From NCBI GenBank assembly GCA_963556495.2, contig OY747714.1, positions 51,345,041 to 51,409,040 on the forward strand: DNA of 64,000 nucleotides. The letters run 5' to 3'. The position numbers and the translations under genes were made by a program. The notes beneath the pieces are model-generated. The model was not told the DNA's origin. It saw only the letters and a program-made list of their open reading frames with translations, and did not search any database. The stretch is from Valencia hispanica (Eukaryota > Chordata > Actinopteri > Cyprinodontiformes > Valenciidae). Below, in pieces: positions 44,890 to 56,107 of this stretch. Within the stretch, counting starts at the first letter, position 1. The number at the start of each line of letters is the position of its first letter.

Positions 44890-45150
44890 CGCCGAATAAG
44901 CAATACATACACAATACATACCACTAGGGACTTCCGACGTGGATTTGATCCATGGCGGCGCCCTTGTCGGCCATTGTTACTGCAGTTGGGTCCCTCTACA
45001 AGAACGGGGAAATCACGTGATGGAGGCCTCGGTTTGTGCGGGTGACGTCATTGGTTCATTCAGCGTGTCGCTTTGAATCTTGCGGCTCACTGTGGTAGTA
45101 GTCAGTCAGTCACTCAGTTGATTGAACATCTTGTAGTCTTCTGAGGTGAG
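44890..45150 (+). promoter_or_regulatory. Candidate GC-rich promoter and first exon
   Basis: Within 200 bp there is a YY1-like CATGGCGGC (44951), an E-box CACGTG (45014-45019), a palindromic CRE TGACGTCA (45043-45050) overlapping an inverted CCAAT box (ATTGG, 45050-45054), and a splice donor (CTGAG then GTGAGCTC, GT at 45146). No TATA. Such clusters mark TATA-less vertebrate promoters. No clear downstream coding gene is seen in the window, only a 20-codon ORF after an acceptor at 45672. Confidence 0.35.
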
Positions 45151-45298
45151 CTCTAGGCTATAGTTTCTTTTACACTATTTTTCACGAGGGCATCATTTTT
45201 TAACCCACATTTTTATCTGCTTCAGCCTAAACAGTGACTCTTTGGTCACTGATGCAGTATTGAGACATTTTCTGTCACTAAAAAGGGCCAGTTCATCC

Positions 45299-45625
45299 CT
45301 ATATAATAACATATATATAACACTTCTTAGACACATGAGCACTGATGTCAAACTGAACACTGGAGTAAACATTCCTGCTAGAGGAGGCAGCTACAGCCGC
45401 TAAGGAAGGACAATCAGGCGCGGTGACTCTTCTGCTGGATGACGCTGCTTCCTCCTCACTCTCATCTGCAGCCTCACTTGTCCTTCTTGTGTATTTGAAG
45501 AAAATATTTTGTATTTTCATTTTTATTGGTGGTGATAAGCGGCCATTTACAGCTTTGCTCTGGTGACCAGTAACCTGTTTGACTGAGACGGTGATCGGCC
45601 CTCCCTGTCTGTAATTAGCAAACAC
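45299..45625 (-). other. Unrecognised ORF, 108 codons
   Basis: Translation includes IKMKIQNIFFKYTRRTSEAA and DESEEEAASSSRRV, acidic and Ser-rich, resembling the N-terminal style of hAT/BED-type transposase-derived proteins. Composition is protein-like in the middle, but it has no domain I can name and no good start context. Confidence 0.25.
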
Positions 45626-45675
45626 TTTGACTTTGTTCCTTGGTTGGATTGTAGGATTGACAGGTTTAACAGAAA

Positions 45676-45738
45676 ATGGCTATTCCAGAAAAGAAAACAG
45701 ACCAGCAAAGTTTGTTTAGCCACTACTTAACCAAGTGA
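45676..45738 (+). other. 20-codon ORF after a splice acceptor
   Basis: Follows TTTAACAG at 45665-45672 and reads MAIPEKKTDQQSLFSHYLTK, then TGA. The KKxxQQSLFxxY style resembles the first residues of some transposase-derived proteins. It could be a second exon to the promoter-like segment at 44890-45150, but it stops at once. Confidence 0.2.
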
Positions 45739-45993
45739 ACAAAAACTCCGTAGTAAAATTACATTTAAACTCTATGATCACACAGGAGGATGATAAGCAA
45801 TTAAGTTTTTCCAGCTCGGGTTGATTTTGTTCCAAGAAAATAATGATATCCTACAACTCAAATGATCCAACCTTAAATTAAATAAAACTTAAATTGTCCA
45901 CCCTTTTTTAATAGTAAAAATCTAAATATATGTATTTATTTAACCTTCAGCTTACAGAAACTCCAGCTGACAATTGTTTTAGGGTTTTGGTTT
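45739..45993. other. AT-rich spacer
   Basis: No recognised feature between the small ORF and the inverted L2-A 3' end. Confidence 0.3.
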
Positions 45994-48065
45994 TTCAAAT
46001 CAAATCAAACTTTATTTATGAAGCGCTTTTCATACAAGAAGTTGCATCACAAAGTCCTTTACAGATTAAAATGACCCCACATAAAACCACCTTCCCTTCC
46101 CTCCCCCACAGATTTAAAAGCATGGTCACAGTTACACCCTCCTCCCCCCAACCCATCTCCCATGCACACACACAGTTAAAAGAAAAGGTAAAAAAGGACA
46201 TTGGGCCGAGTGCAGATGAACCATGCAAGGAAACGGCATCAGAGGAGCCATCTGCCCCGGCAGCGGTAGACTAACAGCAGCAGCTGAGGCACCGACACAG
46301 GGCACCCAGTGGAGGGGAGGCCAAGACCCCCACCTCCACCCAAGCTCCACCTGGAGAGCACCCAGGCAGCCACAGCCGACCTCCGCTCCCGGGGCAGAGG
46401 GCTCCCACAGAGGAAACACTGGAACGGGGATTAAGATAAATTAAAGTATAAAAAGAAACAGTAAATTAATGTGCTAAGATTAAATAGTAAAACTGATAAA
46501 AAATATAATCATATAAAACATCCAGAGCAATTAAACAAACAGTGATAAATAATAATCAGTTAAAAGCTAAGCTACAAAGGTGAGTCTTGAGCCTGCTCTT
46601 AAAAACATGAACGTTCTCTGGCAGCCTGTTCCAGAGGTGAGGGTCATAATAATGGAGAGACGCCTCGCCATGAGTGTGTGTCCTGACTTTTGGGGTGACA
46701 AGGAGACGGCTGCCAGAGGAGCGCAGAGACCGTGAAGGTTCATATGGTAAAAGCAGTTCAGAGAGATAAGAAGGCCCAAGACCATTAAGACACTTAAAAA
46801 CCATTAAAAGAACCTTAAAGTCGATCCTGAAATGTACGGGGAGCCAATGCAATGATTTTAAGACAGGTGTAATGTGCTCCCGCCTCCTGGTCTTCATCAG
46901 GACACGTGCTGCTGAATTTTGTAGTAGTTGTAAACCTGATATACTCTTTTTGGGAAGACCAGAAAGCAGGGCATTACAGTAATCAATCCTACTGGAGATA
47001 AAGCATCAGTGTCTCCATGTTGGCCTGAGAGAGAATGGGGCGACTCTGGCGATGTTCTTTAGTTGATAAAAACCTATTTTAGTGATATTTTTTATGTGAG
47101 GAATAAAAGTCAGCTCAGAGTCAAAAATCATGCCCAGGTTCTTCACTTGTAAAGAAGGATTAAAAGACAGTGATTGTAGTTTTGGTAAAAGTTTCTCTCT
47201 CTGAGCCTCAGGACCGATGACTAAAACTTCAGTTTTGTCCTGGTTGAGCTGGAGAAAGTTTTCTGCCATCCAGGATTTAATGTCTAAAATGCAGTTAAAA
47301 AGTGCATCCATTGGCCGTGTGTCATCAGGAGACATGGAGATGTATAACTGTGTATCATCAGCATAACTGTGAAAGTTAACTCCATGTCTCCTGATGACAC
47401 TGCCAAGAGGGAGCATATACAGGTTAAAAAGCACTGGGCCTAAAATCGAACCCTGGGGCGCACCACATGTAATCCTATGGACCCTAGAGGAGCAGGTATC
47501 TAAACTTACCATAAAAGTCCTGTCTGTGAGATAGGATGTGAACCATTAGTGAACATCACCAGAGAGGCCGATCTGTTTTAAACGGGTTAAAAGAATAGTG
47601 TGGTCTACTGTATCGAAGGCAGCGCTTAGATCCAGTAGAACCAACACTGTCACCTTCTGAGGGTCATAATTTATTCTAAAATCATTTAAAATCTTCAGAA
47701 GGGCCGTCTCTGTGCTGTGGTTCACCCTAAAACCAGACTGACATTTCTCCAGGACATTGTGCTCATCAATAAGATCATTAAGTTGAATTAAAACAAGCTT
47801 TTCTAAAACCTTGCTTAAAAATGCTAAGTTAGATACTGGTCTAAAATTATTAAAATCATTAAAATCTAAATTGCTCTTCTTCAGCAGGGGCTTCACTTCC
47901 GCCCCTTTAAAGGCGACAGGAAAGACCCCCGTCTGAAGAGAGAAATTCACCATGGTTAAAATCTCATCCCTAAAAGATTCATAAAATGGCTTAAAAAATG
48001 AAGTGGGAATCGGGTCCAAAACACATGTGGTGGGCCTCACTGAGTAGAAAACTTTATCAAAACTG
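45994..48065 (-). mobile_element. Inverted L2-A LINE (5'-truncated)
   Basis: Begins (minus 3' end) with AAATCAAATCAAACTTTATTTATG in plus view, split here as AAATCAAATCAAACTTT, then the GC-rich 3' UTR (46080-46430) and RT reading leftwards to SVRPTTCVLDPIPTSFF at about 48030. It is the counterpart of 36691-38876 in opposite orientation, so the pair forms a long-range inverted repeat about 7 kb apart. Confidence 0.87.
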
Positions 48066-48070
48066 CTCAC
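46556..48070 (-). pseudogene. L2-A pol (RT) in several frames
   Basis: Frames 48070-47546 (FRPVSNLAFLSKVLEKLVLI, LLDLSAAFDTVDHTILLTRL), 47512-47006 ([48 protein letters not shown]), and 46897-46556 ([55 protein letters not shown]). Small frameshifts near 47540 and 46990 separate them. The catalytic box is intact, but the endonuclease is missing. Confidence 0.83.
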
Positions 48071-48390
48071 AGTTTAGTCATGTAACAGTTCAGTCAAATG
48101 TGCACTTCAACAGTCTGTTTAGGGAATGTTCATAAACGAATAGTTAGTGAAATAAACCAATTTAAGCAACTGGGGGCCCCTTTTATATATAAAAGCTTTT
48201 CTGTTGTCCAAGCAAAAAATCCAGCTCCAGCAGCAATGATCCCTATACAACGTCACTGGCTTCTGTCCATAATACAAAAATGCAGGCGAGACCTTCCTGC
48301 ATCTGGAAACTTCAGTGGCTCACCTTAAAAAATCAGCCATGCAAAAAAACCAACAACCAGAATATAGAGCTTTAGTAAGTTAAGACTATA
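48066..48390. other. Unassigned segment between two LINEs
   Basis: One open stretch (48098-48328) on plus, reading FKQLGAPFIYKSFSVVQAKN, is not recognised. No splice or repeat signal. Confidence 0.25.
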
Positions 48391-49150
48391 TCCTCAGGCC
48401 TGAAATCTAGGTGTAGTAATGGACTCGGACCTGAACCTCCAGGGTCACATAAAGGTCAATAACAAGGTCAGCCTTCTATCACCTGAAGAACATTTCTAGG
48501 ATTAAAGGACTGATGTCGCAACAGTACCTAGAAAAACTCATCCATGCGTTTATCTTTAGTCGGATTGATTACTGCAACAGCATCTTCACAGGTCTGTCTA
48601 AAAAGTCAATCAGACAGCTGCAGCTGATCCAGAACGCTGCTGCTCGTGTTCCTCACTAGAACCAGGAAAGTAGAGAACATCACCCCAGTTCTAAAGTCCT
48701 TACACTGGCTCCCTGTAGCTCAGAGAATAGACTTCTAAATACTCCTACTAGTTTATAAATCATTACATGGCTTAGCACCAAAATATGTTGAGGATCTACT
48801 GTTACTATAGCAACCCCCCCCCCAGACCGATCAGGTACTCCAACTCTAGCCTACTAAACATCCCAAGAATCAGAACCAAACATGGAGAAGCAGCTTTCAG
48901 TTTCTATGCTCCTCTAATCTGGAACAAACTTCCAGAAAACTGCAAAGCTGCTGAAACACAGAGTTACTTTAAATCACAACTAAAAACTCATCTGTTTAGA
49001 GCTGCCTTTGAGTCATGCTTTGTTGTATCATGTTTTGTGTATGCTTATTGCTGTTTTTGTATTTTACTTACTTTTTTATTTTGCTTGTAAAGCACCTTGA
49101 ATCACCTTGTTGTTGAAAGTGTTGCTATAGAAATAAAATTGCCTTGCCTT
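48391..49150 (+). mobile_element. L2-C LINE 3' end
   Basis: Encodes [48 protein letters not shown] and SSLLNIPRIRTKHGEAAFSF with frameshifts, then the GCCTTGCCTT 3' end. The final frame (48785-49090) is open to the C-terminus. 5'-truncated near 48391. Confidence 0.83.
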
Positions 49151-49623
49151 AAGTAGGTGTATTGGAATCAGCAAGACTTCCAGTTATTTCTCAGGAAAAC
49201 ACAATAGTTTGCAAAATAATCCAAAGATATCCACTTGGTATTAGTTACATCACTTCAGAATAAAACATAATTTCACTTCATAGAACCATCCCACTGAACA
49301 TCCGCCGTCCACTCAACCGCCAGATCACGTCCATATCGCGCCGGTCTTTCGAGGACCCTATCTGCACTTCTAAAAGATGTCTGTGTGAGGTTGTACTTCT
49401 GGACGTCAAACAACGACCTCCTTTGGACGTTGATATGACATTAAATATTTGAGTCGATTTTTGGTCGCTCACTCCATTCCCTTTACCTGCCTTGCTTTAT
49501 TTACTTTCTCAAACCACCCTCTATATTAAATCATTTGTCTGTTCGTGTGGTTTTATACAGCCATATTTGTGTGCGTGTGCTGCTCTGCTAATCCTGAGTA
49601 TGGGACTGGATAGCAACGATTAC
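49151..49623. other. Unassigned segment
   Basis: No recognised protein or repeat, between the L2-C 3' end and the 5' edge of the hAT-containing L2-C copy. Confidence 0.3.
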
Positions 49624-50013
49624 TAGCCACCAGGAGAAACCCAGCTGCATCAAACGGACACATAACAAACCAAGGCTGGACTGGGACAAAAAAGGGACCC
49701 TGGCATTTTTGCTCAGACCGGCCGACCACAATCGGCCGGACACAACTAACCAGTACACCATCCTTGTGGCCCCTGTAGACATGCATATCTACTGTTCCAT
49801 TCCCACAAACCCCTACAATGCTGAGAACTAAGTGCCATGGACCAGTGTACTTACTCTCTCTTGACTGACTCCCTGGTGATCAAAGGTGGCAGTGGAGTAG
49901 GACCTACACAAAGTGAGGGCATCCTGAGAGAGAGAGAGGGGATTAATGAGTCACATTTTCCTTCTACAATATTATGTATATTTTTATTGTAATATCAATA
50001 ATCTCATCTTACC

Positions 50014-52609
50014 TCACAATAACACCAGTTTCCTCAGTAGCTTGCTCTTCTCTGCCACTCTGTCAATTACAGTGTCGGCGTCCAAAGCCACAAGGATGTC
50101 CTTTTCAGTGGCCATCAACATGAAGGCTTCCAATTTGCTGGCAGACAGGCTGCTCCTCAGTCGGCTTTTGATATATTTTAGGGTTGAAAATGATCGTTCC
50201 CAGGCCACCTGGGTTATTGAAAGTGTCAGCAAAAACTTGTACGCAAGTCCAAGCAGGGGATATGCATCAGTGAGCATGTTGAATCTCTGGAGAATCTGAT
50301 AGGAGCACAGTGGGCAGTCTTTGCAGGAGGCACAGCTCTTGTTGATGATTTCCATGTCCTCTTCCTTTCCATCAGGTCCATCCTCCACTGTCCTGGTCAC
50401 ATATTCATCCAGTGGGGACTCCTTCAGCTTGTCCCACTGTCCCGCTAAGCTTTTCAGCTCATACTGCAGGTTGTCAACTGTTGCCCTATCATCAAATTTA
50501 ACCAGGCATTTGCTGAGGTCTTCAAGTGCAGATTTAGGAAGAGCAGGGTTTCGGATCAGGGAGAAGTTTTTGGGATCCAGAAATGACAAATCTGCATAAA
50601 GAGTGCAATGTGTCAGAAATCTTTGGTGGATGGCCTCAATAGCTGTATAAACAATTTGGTTATGAACCTTTACCTCGTAGGCTCTCTCAGCATCAATTAT
50701 GGCACCATCCTGAGACATCTCACCCGGCATGGCTTTTTTTCTTCTTTCTTCTTTTCTGTGGCAGTGCAGCCTCCATTTCCATGTCGGTCTCCTCATCTTG
50801 CTGCTCAAGTTTTTCATTTGCCCATTTCACAAAGTCATCAGCAGCAGCCTTGACAGTCTGGAAATCTCTCACCATCTTTTTTAGTGCACCTTGTGTTGAC
50901 ATGACCATCCTATGGGAAGAGAGGATGTCCATCCCTTCCGTCTGCAGGTACTTTGACAATGGTGATGTATGCTCAAATATCCTAAGGATTAATTGAGCTG
51001 TCAGTATTGTCTCATACCTGAGTAGGCCCTCTTTGTATCCTCTGGCTTTGGTGCGTACATTTCCTTTCACAGTCTTCAGGTCGTGTATGGCTGTGAGTGT
51101 GGACAACACATACAAACTGTCTTGAGGCTTTCCAAATGATCCAAATATTTTGTTCAGAGCATCGAGCTTAGCCCACCAACGTGTCTCTCCAATTGGTGCA
51201 ATGCGTCTGTGTCTCTTGTCATGGCTTTCCTTCTCCCAAATGTTCACTCTCTGATATGACTCTCTGATGAACACTGCTGTGTCATTGAGGAGATCAAACA
51301 GTGATCCACTCTCTATCACTATTTGAGTGGTAGCAGACAGCACGAGATTGAGGACATGTGAATAGCACCATACCTGTACATGGTTGGGGGACTGTGATGC
51401 CAGCAGTGCAGAGAAGCCTCTGTACTGCCCCAGCATATTTGAAGCTCCATCTGTTGCATTTCCAATGCATAGACTTGAGTCCAGTTTCAGATGCTCAAGG
51501 ACCTCTTTTAGCAAGTGGACAAAGGACTGTCCAGTGGACGTGCTGCACCGGATCACTGCGACAAGCCTCTCATTGACAACATCGGTCACATACCTCAAAA
51601 TGACTGAGCATTGGTCTTGTGCTGTTATGTCCTGCGTTGTAGCCAGTTGAACAGAAAACATTCCAGCTTTCCGGATCTCAGTGGAGATGTTTTGCTGAAT
51701 TAAGTTCCGGATGGTATCAATCACAGAGCTGACGGTCGTTTTAGACAGTAAAGAGATGAGGGAACCTCTGCCTCTTGATCCTGGTGACACATGCAACTTT
51801 TTGCTCTTCTCAATCCCATTACTTAGATGCTCTTTTAAACACACATCATATTTTCCCAATAAAATCATGAGCTTCGAAAGATTTCCATGGTCGAGGCTAT
51901 CGTTGTCCAGGGTATACGCAGCCTCATTCTCCACCTGTCTGTAGCTTAGGCCCCTCTTTCCTATCACTTTTACGACCTCCACTACCCGTTCCAAAATCTG
52001 ACGCCTCTTCTTGACCTGATTTCTGTGCTCTGTCAGCTGTCTGCCCCCCAGTAGGTTTTTGATGTCAGCTTTTGAGCAGTTTAAAAAATAAGCTTCGGCA
52101 CAATTTCTGTGTGCCATGCTTTTTTCATTCTCTTCCGATCTCTGGTGCACATGTCTCCAGTCTGACATTCCATTTATGAAAATGTTGGAGTCAGTTGGCT
52201 TGCTGAAGGCCAGACATAAAAAACAAAATAAAGCATGACGTTCATGACAATATGTCAGCCACTTTCTGCTTTTGCCATCTTTACTAGTGAACACCTTCTT
52301 CACCACAGGGTTTTTAGCATCCTGTTTGGGGTGATGATTTAAAAACACCTGCATCATGGCAGGCTCAGGATGGGCAAAGTAGTCTACAGCCTGTTCCTTC
52401 CTGTCTCTCTCCTCCACTGCTAACTCAACCTGGCTTGACTTTACATAAGGACAGAGAGAAAGATGATTACAATCATTTGGAAGAGTTATTAAAAGTACAC
52501 TTAGTAAGGATCCATTTTGGTTATTTAGTCCTGTATTCTTGAAGAGCAGGATTTCTAGATGGACAATGTGCTCAATGTTATAAAAGCTAGTTAACCCTTT
52601 AGAACCCAA
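50014..52609 (-). pseudogene. hAT transposase, ZMYM1-like, one frameshift
   Basis: The main frame (52609-50720) gives a TTF-type zinc finger (KWLTYCHERHALFCFLC then WRHVHQRSEENEKSMAHRNC), a long DUF4371-like core (QLATTQDITAQDQCSVILRY, IGNATDGASNMLGQYRGFSA, VWCYSHVLNLVLS, GETRWWAKLDALNKIFG) and a Lys-rich end. A second frame (50817-50014) continues (GEMSQDGAIIDAERAYEVKV) to the hAT dimerisation domain (LLTLSITQVAWERSFSTLKY, IKSRLRSSLSASKLEAFML). They overlap at an A-rich run near 50735, so a single-base indel separates them. DDE-like core residues fall in conserved blocks, but I cannot certify each catalytic residue. Otherwise nearly intact. Confidence 0.85.
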
Positions 52610-53391
52610 TAGAATGTGGATGTAGAATACTGATAATTCTAAAAAGAAATGTTTTTTTAAAATGAACCAGACAGCAGAAAAACTATTTTACAATTGCAAG
52701 TATAGGCTACTTTGTTTTAAAAAGCACAAACCCCTCTTTAATATGACCCCAAACAACATTTACCACACAAAACATCCCAATATTATAAATGATATTCATA
52801 TTATTCACTCACCGTAAATATTCTATATTAATGATATTGGAAATTAATTAGAAACACGAGAAAATATCTACTTCGTTGAATATACAGCTAAACAAAAATA
52901 TACCGCTTTCAAAATGCAAGGCGGGTTTTAATCCCCAAATAGCATGCGTTAGCTACCTCTCTTCCAATGTGTAACGTTAACTCGTCGTGGGCGCTTTGAC
53001 GCAGCCCTTTTGAGTAATAATTAAAATAATCAAATGGCATCATTTTAAAGTTTTTCTAGAGAAAGGCTGTCAACGGCCGTTATGGGTTTTAAAGGGTTAA
53101 CAATATTAGAATAGTCAGCTGAGGTTGCAATTGAATTCTGTAAGTTAACTATACTAACCTAGCTACAAAAACAATGCAAAATAGCTTATGCTGTGTTATT
53201 TGACTTTAGCTGACTGAGTGGCTAGTGCAGTAGGTGACAATCTGACAGACTTTATAATAGCGACAATGATTATGTTGTCTTATTATTCATTAATTTAGGT
53301 AAATCATCATCATCATCTTCGTCGTGGCCCAGCCAGGCCCATACACACTATCCTCCTGGCTGCACCCGCCCTGATTAACAATCCCTCCCTG

Positions 53392-53745
53392 TTAATCTAC
53401 CATGCTTACATTTTCAATTACACTCTCCTGCTCACTCTGTCCCTCCTTAACTTCACTGTCAGACACCTGATCCTCTGCCTGGGTGCCGCCATGGCTAGTC
53501 ACTTCTCCTCCATGTGCTATGTTCACCTGTTTTTGGAAAATGTCGTCAGGTACTGTGGGCTTGGAAACTGAAGCTACAGCACTAAACATGTGGGTTATTT
53601 TTGCACATGTTGAGGCATTAGCCTCTAGAATGTGTTTATTTTTTGCCCTGCAACTTCTCCGCACCCCCCTTGCATTTGCGCTTTTGTTTCTCCATCCTAA
53701 ATCCACAGATTTCTGGCTCTGAGCCACAGACTGCATCTGACACAA
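53392..53745 (-). pseudogene. hAT upstream exon-like ORF
   Basis: 117 codons with a basic start (GWRNKSANARGVRRSCRAKN) and an acidic end (QVSDSEVKEGQSEQESVIEN), typical N-terminal style of ZMYM1-like hAT proteins. It is separated from the main ORF (52609) by about 780 bp that would be an intron. The splice sites are not clear to me. Confidence 0.5.
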
Positions 53746-53989
53746 GAAACAGAGGGGGAGGGGTGGAGCCTGTTAAGAGATGATTGGGCCAGCCCAGTGT
53801 CAGTATGGAAAATGAACCAATGGGCCGCTGTCCCTGCTTTATGGGTCAGTCGTTGGCCAAAAACAAATTATATCGATCGGCCCCCAAGGGCGTCGGCCCA
53901 CCGGGCATTTGCCCGGTATGCCAGATTACCAGTCCAGCCCTGTAACAAAGTAAGAGCCCCCCAGCAAAGATTGTTTGCATACAAGACGG

Positions 53990-54749
53990 ATCAATTAATG
54001 GAATTGAGGCTTTTTGTAGCAAGAACACCGGAGTTTATAGCTGCTACAAAAATACAGTGAGAGAAATATCAGAAAAAATCCAGAAAATCTTGGACCAACA
54101 TCCTACTTTGGAAAAACTGGTCATTCAAGCTGGATCAGCAGATATCGCGATGAGACAATCAGAGATTCTGAAGAGAGACTTTTCTAATCTCCTACAGAGA
54201 CTTGATGGACTTAACGTAAACATCCTCATCAGCGGACCAGTCCCTGAAGGGAATGATGAAAGATTTAGCAGACTCCGCATGCTCCATAAGTGGTTGAAGA
54301 AACAATCAGCTGAGAAGTAGTTCACATTTATTAATAACTTCAAAGTATTTGGAAGTGCTAATCATCTGTTCAAAGAAGGGATGCGTTATCTGAACAAGGC
54401 CGGAGTAAGGCTGTTAGCAGCAAACATTTTCTTTTATCAAAATCAGAAAGCAAAACACTTGCTCCCAAAAGTTGACCTTGAGGCGCCCATGGATATCAGA
54501 GAACAAAAACAGCAAGTCATGATGACACCACAGGACCGAACAGATAAACAACCATCAGAGATTAAGTCTTCATCTTCCTGTGACTCAGCCACATCAAATG
54601 AGTCTCCATTTAGAAACTTGACATACAGACTGAACGAGCAAATGAAATTTGGGACACAATTAGCACCTAAACTTAAACTACACCAAAGGCCTGGGACTAG
54701 TGTCAATAAGCCTGGGAGCTTCCTGCCACTGATTATTACAGATATTTGA
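53990..54749 (+). pseudogene. L2-C ORF1 esterase-like region
   Basis: Reads LEKLVIQAGSADIAMRQSEI, then LNVNILISGPVPEGNDERFS and RLRMLHKWLKKQ, a stop (TAG 54318-54320), then FINNFKVFGSANHLFKEGM and GVRLLAANIF. The block order IQAGSADI / ISGPVP / FINNF / GVRLLAANI matches SGNH-hydrolase-like ORF1 proteins of some L2/CR1-type LINEs. The family's catalytic Ser is upstream and not visible here, and the expected His-containing block is diverged. Only one frame change precedes 54381. Confidence 0.6.
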
Positions 54750-54949
54750 TATTTGAGGGAACCGGGCAATAAATCCACCCCTACCGTCTTCCAGAACTTA
54801 CCCGGCATCCCTGAGTTTAGCATTCCAGTGCTTCTCAGCAGCAGTAAACATAAACCGTTAACCACACACTCTCATATTAAACAAAATCTCAAATTGATAA
54901 CCTGTCAGAAGGTTCAGCTGCCCATCATCACAATACTTAAGTTAGCTTT

Positions 54950-55821
54950 ATTAACATTAGATCTCTATCCGGGAAGTCTTTTCTTATCAATGACTTCATC
55001 ACTGAGCATAATTTACACGCCCTTTTTTATCAGAAACTTGGCTAGATGAAAATAATGAAACATCTGCATTGATAGAATCTACTCCTCTAAATTACAATTT
55101 CTTAAGCGAGAGCAGAAAACACAAACGAGGCGGAGGTGTAGCCACCATCTTTCACAACTCAATGAACCTTAAAAAGGTAACTCTGGGCAAGTTTGATTCT
55201 TTTGAATACCTAGCCACCCAGATAAACGAGCCTAAAAAAGCTCTATTTCTAAAACTTCCTAAACTTAACTCTAACTTCTTGAATGATTTCAATGACCTTC
55301 TTTCTGTAATATGTATCGACTATGACCAACTAATCATTGTGGGGGATTTTAACATCCATACAGACAACCCCCAAGATAGACAAGCAAAAACATTAGATGA
55401 TACTCTCCACAACTTCGGCCTGACCCAGGATGTCAAACAACCGATACATAATAAAGGACACACTCTGGACTTAATTATCAGCAAAGGTTTAAATATTTCC
55501 AACATCTCGGTAATTAATATTGCATTATCTGACCATTTCTGTATTTTCTTTGAAAGTACCATCTCTGCTAAATTATCCAGCCACAGTAAGACCACTATAA
55601 AAAAGCGTTTTCTAGGGCACAGTTCAGTAGAAACCTTTAAACGTATTTACCTTTCCACCACATCCCCCTCATTTCCCTACTCAAACTCAGTAAATAAGCT
55701 GGTAGATAATTTTCTTGCAAAAACCTCAGACATCATGGATTCCATTGCTCCAACTAAAGTGAAAGTAGTCTCAGGTAGGAAGAAGTCTCCGTGGGCAAGT
55801 AATCCACTGGTACGTAGTTAA
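54950..55821 (+). pseudogene. L2-C endonuclease and linker
   Basis: Open from 55069 to 55821 (250 codons), preceded by an in-frame-shifted start (LTETWL-like near 55035). It shows RGGGVATIFHNSMN, LIIVGDFNIHTDNPQD (the GDFN motif), GHTLDLIISKGLN and ALSDHFCIFFESTI (the SDH motif). The SDH His and GDFN Asp/Asn are intact. The linker (WASNPLVRS) ends in a stop at 55819. Later linker sequence (RRAERKWRKT at about 55830) is in another frame. Confidence 0.8.
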
Positions 55822-56107
55822 AAAAGAGAGTGTCGACGAGCCGAGAGAAAATGGCGGAAAACTCGACTCCAGGTTCACTGTGAGATCTACAAAGAGAGAC
55901 TGAATAGATATCAGCTAACTATAAAAGATGCTAGGGAATCGTTCTTTTCTGAAATCATCAACAGAAACATTAATAATGCACGGACTCTATTTGCAACAGT
56001 GCAAAGACTAACTAATCTTTTAGTGACAGTAGCCCCTGAACTAAACTCTACCAGGGCCTGCAATGAATTTGCCAGCTTTTTCACTGAAAAGATTCTAACA
56101 ATTAGAC

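Larger units (their letters stand above)
49671..53942 (-). mobile_element. hAT transposon with TIRs and 8-bp TSD
   Basis: Ends CAAGGCTGGACTGG (left) and CCAGTCCAGCCCTG (right), i.e. inverted repeats CA(A/G)GGCTGGACTGG. Flanks are TAACAAAC (49663-49670) and TAACAAAG (53943-53950), an 8-bp duplication with one mismatch, as expected for hAT. The 4.27-kb element contains a transposase ORF on the minus strand plus an upstream exon-like ORF. It is inserted in L2-C ORF1. Confidence 0.93.

Noticed and set aside
51358..51944. Plus-strand ORFs opposite the hAT transposase
   Set aside because: Antisense shadows of the transposase core.
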